IMG/VR virus record: IMGVR_UViG_3300021092_000170
Span: 1-26,894 of that record
Strand: one strand, 5' to 3'
Length of the DNA: 26,894 nt
Source: a virus
Program-made: the position numbers and the translations under genes
The notes under the pieces: model-generated
The model's input: the letters and a program-made list of their open reading frames with translations, nothing else
What the model was told of the DNA's origin: nothing
Databases searched by the model: none
Shown: in pieces, positions 10,682 to 20,900 of the stretch
Layout: every line of letters starts with the position of its first letter
How positions within the stretch are numbered: the stretch's first letter is position 1

Positions 10682-13420
10682 ATGGCAAACATAGATATTT
10701 TATATGTTCCTAATATTTTTGGAAGAACATCTTTTCCAATAAAACATAATGAAACTCCATTATTTTACAAACAATTTGATGGAAGTGATGGTGATATAGT
10801 AGATATAGATAACGAGACTATCACAGTTGAAAATCATTACTTCAAAACTGGAGAAAAATTAAATTATACTTTAGGAGTTGGTAGTTCTTCTGTAGGAATA
10901 AGTTCTTTAGGATTTGGATTAGGATTTACTTATTTACCTGATACTGTATATCCTATAGTAGTTGATAAGGACACCATAAGAGTTGCACTTGCATCCTCTT
11001 TGGCACTATCAAATTCCTATGTCAATATAACATCTGTTGGAGTAGGGACTGAGCATTACTTTGAAGTAGAAAAACAAAATTCAAAATGTTTAATCACTAT
11101 TGATAACGTAATTCAATCTCCACTTTCAATTGGTTCTACTGTTGGAATACAAACTGTATTCAACTCAGCAAAAATTAGAGTTTCATCTTTAAGAAATATA
11201 TCACCAACTTCAGTATTAAAAATTAATGACGGTCTTTTTAGAGTTTTAACATTAGACTATGGATTAAAAACATCTCCATCTGGATATGATATTACGTTAT
11301 TAGAAGACTTGAACTATTTGGGAACAGATAATACTTCTATATCTCAAGCAACTGTTGCTTATGTAATGGAGGGTAATTATACTATTGATAAAGACATAAT
11401 TTACTTTACAAGTGCTCCTTTAGAAGGAAAAATATATTCAATTTTAATTTTACCAGAAAACTTTAACTATTCTAATACAGGAATATCATCATATTCTTTT
11501 GACTACTTTACCAACAATTTTAAAACAGGTTCTCAAGTTAAACTTTTTGCATCAAGACCTCCAGATCAGTTAACATCAGATAACAATTATTTTATAATTA
11601 AAAATTCAGAAAATAACTTTAGTTTTGCCAATAGTTATTTAAATGCTATAAACAATCAGAAAATTCAGTTTGTAGATTCTGTTGATCTTGCAAATCCAGT
11701 ATCAAATGTACAACTGGTTCAAATTATTCCAAATGAAGAAACTAAATTTCAAGGAAGAGCTTTCTTAAGATCAAATTATTTTGGTAATGCAGTATTTGAT
11801 GATGTTTCTGAGCAATTTAATGGAATTAGTTCATCTTTCACATTAAAAGTAGCAGGAATTAATACTGTAGGAATTAAATCAGATAATGGAATAGTGTTAG
11901 TCAATAATATATTCCAATATCCAGAATCTGAAGAAGCTTTTGTATATGAAGAAGACTCTATATCTGGAATCACAAGCATTTCATTTATAGGAAGTAGGGG
12001 TGAATATGAATCTGGGTTTGGCACCACAAAACCTTATGATGTAAATGTTGGAGGACTTCCAAGAGGAGGAATGATAGTTGGATATGGATTAAGCTATGGA
12101 ACTAATTACCAACCTATGGTTCCAGCAGAACTTTTTATTGGTGGAGTTCTTCCAGAACAAGAAATAAATTCAGATAATATTGTTATAGGAGTATCTGGAT
12201 CTGGATATAGATCTGATAGAGTTTACAACATTCATTTTGAAACTTCTTCAGGAATAAGAACCACAGGAGAAGCAACTGCAATAGTTCAAGATGGAAATGT
12301 TATTGGAGTAAGTTTTAGTCAAGTTGGCACCTATACTGGAGGTGTTGCTCCAACTGTAGTAATTGACCCACCATTTGGATATGAAAATATTCCTGTAACT
12401 GGATCTACTTTAGGCATAGGAGCTTCTGTTTCTCTTGAGGTCAACTCATTTGGGACAGTAACAAACTTTAAATTTACTAATCCTGGGTATGGATATACTG
12501 TTGGAGAAGTTTTAACTCCTGTTGGTGTGGTTACTGGTCCAGGATATGTTCCTTTACAGATAACCATAAATGAAGTTGAAAAGGATAAATTTGCTGCTTG
12601 GAATATTGGTATATTACAAAAGTTAAATGATTTTACTCCTTATGTAAGTGGAAGAAGAAAAATATTTACTTTATATGAAACTGTAAATGGTGAAATTCAA
12701 CCAATAAGTTTAGAAACAATAGATGGATCTGAAATAAACTTAGCATATAATTTATTAATTTTCATCAATGATGTTTTACAAATTCCTAATGAATCTTATA
12801 CATTCACGTCAGGAACTCAAGTAGTCTTTAAAGAAGCTCCTACACTAGGAAGCATTATTAAAGTTTATTTTTATAAAGGATATTATAATGATACTGAATT
12901 TGTTAATATAGATCCTCCAGTAGAACCAGGAGATCTTTTACAAATACGCAAAGATTTATTAAATAAGTCTCCCCAAAGACAGCAAACAAGAACAGTTAAG
13001 AAAATTTTAACTTCTGATTCTGTAGAAACAGAATTATATAATAAATTAGGTTTATCAGAAAGTTCATCTCAAATTAGATCTATTTCTTGGACACCTCAAA
13101 AACAAGATATTATCATATCTGGAGAATATGTAAACAAATCAAGGTATTCTCAGAGGTCTACATACAATCATTTTGTGGGTATTGGAACAACAACTGGAAC
13201 TTTTGTTGGAGTCAATACTAATGTAGTTGGAATTGACACCACTGTAGGAATTGGAACATTAATCACTATTGGTGATTATGTAGAATCTGATTATACTGGA
13301 GTAGGAGTTACTGTAACTTCTATAGGTGCAAGTTTTATTGGTATAGGCAAAACTTATTACACTTCAGATTCTCCAGCAGGAACAAATACTTCTACAATTT
13401 CTATCTGGAGAAAATCTTAA
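10682..13420 (+). CDS. large repeat-rich virion structural protein, wedge region
   Basis: This 912-aa protein starts on the base after the stop of the 2752-aa gene and ends just before gene 8. It is the second product in the place of T4 gp7. The N-terminus (ANIDILYVPNIFGRTSFPI) resembles a family I know only as structural proteins of marine T4-like phages. Modules shared with its neighbours are 'HYFKTGEKLNYTL' near residue 51 and 'NFKTGSQVKLF' near 277, and three 'GxGY' type repeats around 500, 540 and 593 (for example TNPGYGYTVGEVLTP). The last ~90 residues are a low-complexity run of VGIGTT, VGVNT and GIDTT units. A stretch near 690–740 (INLAYNLLIFINDVLQIPNE, then YTFTSGTQVVF) resembles a beta-structured fibre or connector element. 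A baseplate role is inferred from the operon; no enzymatic motif is visible. Confidence 0.8.
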   Translation: MANIDILYVPNIFGRTSFPIKHNETPLFYKQFDGSDGDIVDIDNETITVENHYFKTGEKLNYTLGVGSSSVGISSLGFGLGFTYLPDTVYPIVVDKDTIRVALASSLALSNSYVNITSVGVGTEHYFEVEKQNSKCLITIDNVIQSPLSIGSTVGIQTVFNSAKIRVSSLRNISPTSVLKINDGLFRVLTLDYGLKTSPSGYDITLLEDLNYLGTDNTSISQATVAYVMEGNYTIDKDIIYFTSAPLEGKIYSILILPENFNYSNTGISSYSFDYFTNNFKTGSQVKLFASRPPDQLTSDNNYFIIKNSENNFSFANSYLNAINNQKIQFVDSVDLANPVSNVQLVQIIPNEETKFQGRAFLRSNYFGNAVFDDVSEQFNGISSSFTLKVAGINTVGIKSDNGIVLVNNIFQYPESEEAFVYEEDSISGITSISFIGSRGEYESGFGTTKPYDVNVGGLPRGGMIVGYGLSYGTNYQPMVPAELFIGGVLPEQEINSDNIVIGVSGSGYRSDRVYNIHFETSSGIRTTGEATAIVQDGNVIGVSFSQVGTYTGGVAPTVVIDPPFGYENIPVTGSTLGIGASVSLEVNSFGTVTNFKFTNPGYGYTVGEVLTPVGVVTGPGYVPLQITINEVEKDKFAAWNIGILQKLNDFTPYVSGRRKIFTLYETVNGEIQPISLETIDGSEINLAYNLLIFINDVLQIPNESYTFTSGTQVVFKEAPTLGSIIKVYFYKGYYNDTEFVNIDPPVEPGDLLQIRKDLLNKSPQRQQTRTVKKILTSDSVETELYNKLGLSESSSQIRSISWTPQKQDIIISGEYVNKSRYSQRSTYNHFVGIGTTTGTFVGVNTNVVGIDTTVGIGTLITIGDYVESDYTGVGVTVTSIGASFIGIGKTYYTSDSPAGTNTSTISIWRKS

Positions 13421-13426
13421 TAAATA
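13419..13426 (+). promoter_or_regulatory. T4-type late promoter candidate (AATAAATA) before gene 8
   Basis: An exact AATAAATA overlaps the stop codon of the 912-aa gene and ends 21 bases before the ATG of gene 8. The 27-base gap holds no Shine–Dalgarno and no hairpin. Motif and spacing match the sites before genes 25, the collagen-like gene and 15, which supports a real late promoter splitting the wedge genes into two units. Confidence 0.6.
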
Positions 13427-13447
13427 ACATAAAAGTGTCCATAAAAA

Positions 13448-14995
13448 ATGCCAGCTATAATAACTGATAATTTAAAAATCAGAACATGTACTAATTTTAT
13501 TGACTCTGTTGAGAATGGTAACTATTATTGTTTTATAGGATTATCAAATTATAGTGATTATTTTTCAGACTGGAACAGCAATACTCCAGACCCTGTAGAC
13601 AATTTAAATTATTTAAATGAGCACAGGAATACAATTCTTGGTGTTAAAAAAATAACAACATCAGATACAATTAGAGTTATTCCAAAAGTTCAGTGGACTT
13701 CTGGGTTGAAGTATGACATGTATAGACATGATTATAGCAGATACAATTTGACTCCAATCACAAATTCTACAAGATTATATGACAGTAGATTTTATGTAAT
13801 AAACAGAGATTATAGAGTTTATATTTGTATTAATAATGGTGCTGCTCCTTCAAATCAAAATAAAGGAGTTATTTCAATAAATGAACCTGTCCACACATCA
13901 GAATCTCCAGAAACAGAAAATGATGGATATACTTGGAAATATTTGTACACTATTTCTGCTTCAGATGCCTTAAAAATTGATTCTACAAATTATATTTCAG
14001 TTCCAAATAATTGGACTACAGCAACTCAACAAGAAAATTCTGAAATTTATAGAATCAGAGAAGCAGCAGAAAATGGTAAAATTGAAACAATTTTAGTTGA
14101 AGATTCTCAACCATATTTAATTCCATCAACTTCTAATATTATAAATGATATTCCTATTCTTGGAGATGGTTCTGGAGGATTAGCATCAGTAACTTTTAAC
14201 GAACAAGGAAACCCCATAAAGGTTACTGTTACTAATGGAGGGTCTGGATATTCTTTTGCAACTTTAGATTTAGATTCTGTAGTAAGTGCCCAAGGAACAA
14301 AAGCAGTATTTAATGTTATTATTCCTCCTGCTGGTGGTCATGGTAAAAATGTTTATGCAGAGCTTGGAACAAACAGAGTTTTAATTTATTCAAGAATTGA
14401 GAATACTATAACAAACCCAGACTTTATAGAGGGTAACCAGTTTGCAAGAGTTGGGATAATTAAAGATATTACTCAATTTGGAAGCACTACTGCATTCACT
14501 GCAACAACAGGAACTGGAGTTTATGGAATCTTAGTAGATGGTACATCAGCATCTACAGAACCAGAAGATTCTGTAATTACACAATCTCAAACAAATTCAA
14601 CTGCAAGTTTAGTAAGTGCAGTATCTATTGGTTCTTCTACTGTAATTAAGTACACTAAACCAATAGAATATTATATTGATACTTATTCTTCTGAAAATAT
14701 TACAAAAACTTTTGATAGATACTTAACTGGTGGAGTTGGGTTAACAACAACTTCAAAGTATTCTTATTCCAATTTTGATGCAAGTGCAATTACAATAAAT
14801 GGAAATAATTATAATGTAGTGAGTTTTTCAGGTGCTCAGTTGGGAGACACCTTTTTGGGACAAACTTTTTCAGAGGGACTTGCAAATCCAGATATAAATA
14901 CAAAGAGTGGTGAGATTGTATATGTTGATAACAGAGTTTCTGTGTCAAGACAGTCTCAACAAAGAGAAGATATTAAAATTATTATAGAGTTCTAA
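13448..14995 (+). CDS. 8: gp8-like baseplate wedge protein (enlarged)
   Basis: T4 gp8 is a 334-aa wedge subunit that links the inner baseplate to gp7 and gp10; this one has 515 aa. Family matches are ILGVKKITTSDTIRVIPKVQW near residues 64–84, the NDGYTWKYLYTIS segment near 158 (T4 GDGYVWEYLFEIP), the SEIYRIREAAENG segment near 198, and the extreme C-terminus GEIVYVDNRVSVSRQSQQRE followed by a hydrophobic strand (T4 GEMIYMENRPPI). Between these conserved ends lies extra sequence, including one 'VTNGGSGYSFATLDLDS' repeat near residue 256 of the same kind as in gp14 and the giant proteins. The next gene starts one base after the stop. The start at 13448 follows the late promoter candidate and gives the expected N-terminus. 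Confidence 0.9.
   Translation: MPAIITDNLKIRTCTNFIDSVENGNYYCFIGLSNYSDYFSDWNSNTPDPVDNLNYLNEHRNTILGVKKITTSDTIRVIPKVQWTSGLKYDMYRHDYSRYNLTPITNSTRLYDSRFYVINRDYRVYICINNGAAPSNQNKGVISINEPVHTSESPETENDGYTWKYLYTISASDALKIDSTNYISVPNNWTTATQQENSEIYRIREAAENGKIETILVEDSQPYLIPSTSNIINDIPILGDGSGGLASVTFNEQGNPIKVTVTNGGSGYSFATLDLDSVVSAQGTKAVFNVIIPPAGGHGKNVYAELGTNRVLIYSRIENTITNPDFIEGNQFARVGIIKDITQFGSTTAFTATTGTGVYGILVDGTSASTEPEDSVITQSQTNSTASLVSAVSIGSSTVIKYTKPIEYYIDTYSSENITKTFDRYLTGGVGLTTTSKYSYSNFDASAITINGNNYNVVSFSGAQLGDTFLGQTFSEGLANPDINTKSGEIVYVDNRVSVSRQSQQREDIKIIIEF
14893..14900 (+). promoter_or_regulatory. possible late promoter (exact TATAAATA) inside the end of gene 8
   Basis: This is the only exact copy of the T4 late consensus TATAAATA that I found on the + strand. 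It lies within the gene 8 coding sequence, 96 bases before the start of the DUF4815 gene. It could give the 2152-aa gene extra transcription, but the distance to the start is unlike the 20–25 bases of the other sites and the codons (GAT ATA AAT ACA) are ordinary, so chance is a real alternative. Confidence 0.3.
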
Positions 14996-14996
14996 A

Positions 14997-17900
14997 ATGC
15001 CCCAAAGCACAAATTTAAATAAAAGTCCTTATTTTGATGACTTCAGTGAGGACAAAAACTACTATAAGGTTTTATTTAAACCAGGAACTACTGTACAATC
15101 AAGAGAATTAACTACCTTACAATCAATTTTACAAAATCAAATTGAAAAATTTGGCACTGCTTTTTATACAAATGGTGGAGTAGTAATTCCTGGGGCATCA
15201 AACTATGATGGCAACGTTACTTGCGTAGAAATTGAAAATACTTATAAGGGCATTAATGTAGAAGCATATTATGAAAGTTTAATTGGTGTAACAATAAAAG
15301 GAAAAGTAACTGGCATTTCAGCAAAGGTAGTTAAAGTTTTATCTTCAGAAGATTCTGAACGTGCAAATACAACTTTGTATGTAAAATACATTTCATCATC
15401 TGATAGTTCAGATGACCAGTCTTTTGTTAAAGAAGTATTTGATGATGGGGAAGAATTAATAACATTATCAGATATTCCTGTTGGAGATTCTTATATCTTC
15501 ACTAATTCTGAATTTGCAAGAGTTATATCTTTAACTAATAGAAAAGCAACTTCTGTAGGGTCTGCAGCAAATCTAACAGAAGGTGTTTATTTTGTTAGAG
15601 GGTATTTTATTGGTGTTGATGCTTCAACTATTATATTAGACCAATATACAAATACGCCTTCATATAGAGTTGGTTTAGAGATTGTAGAAGATATTATAGA
15701 TTCTGATGAAGACTCATCTTTAAATGATAATGCTCAAGGATTTTCAAACTATGCTGCTCCTGGTGCAGATAGATTAAAAATTACTTTAAACTTATCTAAA
15801 AAGTCAATAGATGACTTTAGTGATGATAACTTTATAGAACTGTTTAGAGTCACTAATGGTTTAGTAACATCAATTAAAAAAGATGATAAGTATTCTTTTA
15901 TTAATGAAATTTTAGCTAGAAGAACTTATGATGAATCTGGAAATTATTATGTAAATCCTTCTGATGTACAATCTTTAGAATCATTAAATGATAATCTTGG
16001 AAATGGTGGTCTTTATACAGAAACTCAAAGAACTCTAGATGGTTCTGTACCTTCAATTGATTTAGGATTGTTAAAAGTTTCTCCAGGAAAAGCATATGTA
16101 AAAGGATATGAAATTCCCACAAGTAACGTTTTAATAGATTATCCAAAACCAAGAACTACAAAATCAGTAGAATCTTCATCTGCATCTTTTTGTGGTGGAG
16201 ATTTGATTAGAGTCAATAATGTAAATGGTTCCCCAAATCTTGGATTGACTACTACATTTTCAGTTTCTCTGTTGGACCAAAGACTGACTAATCAAGTAGC
16301 AACTGGAACAACTGTAGGATTTGCAAGAGTATATGATTTTGAATCTCACAATACTTCTTTTGAAAGTCCTTCAAGTCAGGCAAACTTGTACTTGTTTGAC
16401 ATTCAGACATATACTAACCTGACTTTAAGTGGTTCTATTGCAGAATTAGCAGTAGGTTCATATGTAAAAGGAAAGAATAGTGGTGCCTTTGGATACGCAA
16501 AAGACGTCAGTGGAGTTTCTGTAAAATTATATCAAGTATCTGGAAAATTCTCTGTTGGAGAAACTTTAATAGTAGATGGCATAGAATTTTCTCCAACTAT
16601 TTCTACAGTTAGAGACTATTCAATTGATGATGTAAAATCAATTTATAATCAAAGTGTTGAATTTGTTGCTGATACTTTGTTATCCAAACAAACTTCAATT
16701 AATGGACAGTTTACTGCTCAAATTGATTCTGGTATAGGAACTATCACCAGCAATAATGGAGGTTCATTTGCATCAACATTAAAAGTAAATGATGTCTTAT
16801 CTTTCAGTAGAGCAGGATTAACATCTTCAGTTTATGTTAGAATTACTTCTATAGAAGGTTCTAACAATCAAATTGCTGTTGTAGGAGAATCTACAGTTGG
16901 AAATGTTTGTACTGGAAATATTGGTTCAGGTACAACATTCTATCAAATATCAGATTTAAAAGTAATTAAACCACAAATAGTTGCAAACTCTGAATCATCA
17001 TCTTTATACACAAAATTAAATCACAACAATATTTCAAATGTAAGCACCTTAAACTCAAATGTTTATATTAAAAAACAATACACTGGAGTATCTAAATCTT
17101 CTACCACATTAACTCTTCCAACATTAGTAGGAGATTATGTATATGCATCTTTTGACGAAGAAAGATATGTTGTAGTTAATGCTAATGGAACATTAGAAAA
17201 TCTTTCTAATGCAACTTTCACAAGATCTAATGGCAATAAAGATGCTGAATTTACTAATTTAAGTTCTACTGCAGGTCCTTGTTCTGTCATTACCACTCAA
17301 ATTAAATCTAATGTAACTAATAAGTTCAAAAAGTTAAACAGATGTTCTTCTGTGGTAATTTCTAAAACCAAATATTCAACTCCTCCAAATGCAGGACTTA
17401 CCTCAACGTCAATTTATGGAACAAGAGTAGAGGATGCTGAAATATCATTAAATTATGCAGATGTTCTTGAAGTTCAAGGAGTTTTTGAATCTACTGAAAC
17501 AGAAACTCCTACCCCACCTTGGATTTCATTAACTGGTATTACTGGACCAAATGGAAATACTTTTGATTTAATTTTAGGAGAAGTTCTTATTGGTCAAGAT
17601 TCTGGTGCAGTTGCAATCTATGCAGAAAATAAAACCTCTAGTGAAATTTATGTAATCTACAAGAATCAAAAGGTATTCTCTGCCTCTGAAGTGGTTTCTT
17701 TTAAAGAAAGTGGATATTCAGCAACTGTATCTACAGTAAATGTAGGTTCAACTAACATTACTAATGATTTTATTCTTGATAATGGACAGAGAAAACAATT
17801 CTATGATTTTGGCAGAATTGTAAGAAAAAATTCTTCCAAAGAACCATCACATAGAATTAACGTTTATTTTGATAGATTCTCCTTTGAATCAACTGATAAT

Positions 17901-20900
17901 GGAGATGTTATTACAGTTAATAGTTATCCATCATCTGTCAATAAAAATAAAATTGCTACTTTCAATCAAGTAAGGAATTTAGATACTATTGATGTAAGAC
18001 CAAGAGTGTCTGATTATAATACAGCAAGCACTATTAGTCCATTTGAATTTGCATCCAGAGATTTTTCTGGTTCTGGTTCAAATGCAACTCAAATTTTATC
18101 TTCTAATGAAGATTTTGTATTTGACTATTCTTTCTATTTGGCAAGATATGATAAATTAACTTTATCCTCTGTTGGAGAATTTGAATTAGTATTAGGTGCA
18201 TCATCAGAAAATCCTAAACTACCAACTATTTCTAAAGAAGTATTAGATGTAGCAACTATTATTGCAATTCCATATGTTTATGATATAAACACAGATATTG
18301 TTATCCAATTAACTGACAATAGAAGATATACTATGTCAGATTTGAGAGATATTGAAAATAGAGTAGAATCATTAGAATATTATACAAGTCTTTCATTATT
18401 AGAATCTACCACTAAAAATCTTCTTATAGAAGATGCAGATGGATTTAACAGATTTAAGTCAGGGTTCTTTGTAGATAATTTTAGTTCTTATGATTTCTCA
18501 AATACTGAGTCTTTAATTTACAGAGCTGAAGTACAAGACAATTCAGTATCTTCACCAACAGCAAAAAATCTTGTCAATCTTTCTTTATACTCTGATAACA
18601 GTCAAAAAACTATTTCAGAAATTAAATTAAGTGAAACTAATTCAAGCAACTTAAAATTAACTGGTAATAGTTTAACATTATCTTATACTGAAGCAGAGCA
18701 TACTAAACAACCATTTGCAAGTAGAATCTCAAACATTAATCCATATCAAGTTGTGACTTGGACTGGACTTTTGACATTAAATCCAAGTTCAGATACTTGG
18801 ACCACTAAAATTTCACAATCAATAAGAATTGCAAGTGGAAGAGGTTCCTGGACTGAGAGTAGAGTTAGCACAAAACCAATAGAATATATTAGATCAAGAA
18901 ATATTGAGTTTGTTGCCACAAGATTAAAACCAAATTCAAAGTTCAAACTTTTATTTGACTCTAAAGAAATAAGTTCTAATATTGATGGATTTACTTATGT
19001 TTTCCCTAAACTTCTTCAGGTAAGTGACGTAACTGGTTCATTCCAAGTAGGAGAAACTGTAACTGCTTATACAAATTCTATTAGTAATAATAATCAAAAG
19101 ATTTGTACTTTTAGACTTTGTACTCCAAATCATAAATCAGGTACATACAATTCACCAGAATCAGTTTTTACAACAAATCCATATAGCACTTCTTCAGGAA
19201 TAGCAACAGTTTATGGACCTCAATCAACATTATTAAATGTAGATACATCATCACTTCAGATTGCAAATACATCCAAGTTTTATGGCAACCTTATTAAAGG
19301 TTGTAAGTTGTATGGAGAAACAAGTAAATCAATTGCTACTGTATCTCAAAATCAATTAATTGCAGACAATAACGGAACATTAATTGGAAGCATTTTTATT
19401 CCAGAAACAACTAAATCTAACTTAAAGTTTAAGACTGGCAGCACTCCTGTCAAGGTAACTCAATCAACCTCATTAGGTGTTCCAGGAGAGTTTGTAAGTT
19501 CTGCGGAAGCTGTCTTTACTTCATCTGGAACTGAAATTAAAACAACTACTATCAATTATTATGACCCATTAGCACAGTCATTTATAGTAAGTGATCAGAA
19601 TGGTATTGTTCCATCTTCAGTAGATGTTTTCTTTGCAAGCAAAGATTCTAATCTTCCTGTTACACTTCAAATTAGAGAAGTTATTAATGGCATTCCTGGA
19701 GGACCAGACAAAATAATTGAAGGTCTTGAAAAAGTTTTAAATCCATCTGGAATTACAACAAGTTCAGATGCAAGCAAAGCGACTACTTTTAGATTTGACA
19801 ATCTTACAAGATTGGAAGGTGGAAAAGAATATGCAATTGTTCTTCTGTCAGATTCATTTGATTATAATGTATGGATTTCAAGGCTTGGAGAAGTTGAAAT
19901 TTCTACTGCCAAATTACCAGAAGTACAAAAAGTTATTATTAACTCACAACCATCTTTAGGTTCTCTGTTTATCTCACAAAATGCAACTACTTGGACTGCA
20001 GTTCAAACTGATGACCTTAAATTTACTCTTAACAAATGCAAATTCTCTACAACAGGAGGAACTGCAAGATTTTATAATTCTAAAGTAGAAGTTGAAGATT
20101 CTGAAAATCTTCTCCCAACAAATCCAATTGTAGTTGGAGTTGGTTCAGATGCTCCAAATAATGGATATTTTATGCAAATTATTCATCCAAATCATGGAAT
20201 GAATTCTGCAAGTAATGTTGTGAAGATTGAAGGTGTTTCAACAGATGTTACCCCAACAACATTAACTGCTGGATATGGTATAACAGAAACTGGAACTATT
20301 TCTGTAACAAGTAATTCAAACTTTACCACCTTTGAAGGCCAATCAGTTTCATCAGCAAATCCTGGATATATTTCAATTGATGGTGAGATTATTAAGTATG
20401 AAGATGCTTCTGTTGCTGGACAACTTTCAGTCATTACAAGAGGCATACAAAACTCTCCAGTCATAAACCATTCAACCACCACATCTTTAGTTTACAAGTA
20501 TGAGTTTAATGGAGTATCTCTGATTGGAATCAATACTACTCATACAATTTCAAATTCTCATCCAGTTACTGTAGATTCATACTATATTGGTGTGGGCAAA
20601 TCATTCACATCATCTAAATTTGGAGGTGGAGACTCTGTATATGCAACTAAAAACAAGTTGTACAATACAGTAGGCATAAGTTCAGAATTTGTTTCAGTCT
20701 TTAATGGTACAACTTGTGCTGCATCATTAAGGTCTATTTCTGGACAAAGTGTTGATGGAAATGAATCTCCATTTGCTGACCAAGGTTATTCTTCACTTTC
20801 AATATCAAACACAAACATATTCAATAATATTAGATTGGTTGCATCAGAAGAAAATGAAAATCAATTCTTAAATGCAACTCAATTCCCAGGAAACAAATCT

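Noticed and set aside
13421-13447. Possible intrinsic terminator between the 912-aa gene and gene 8
   Set aside because: No G+C-rich inverted repeat is present; the same is true of the gaps at 21849–21869, 24070–24106 and 26577–26608.
20192-20482. 96-codon minus-strand open frame inside the DUF4815 gene
   Set aside because: Lies wholly within a conserved gene, has no recognisable product and no promoter or ribosome site; an AT-rich codon shadow.
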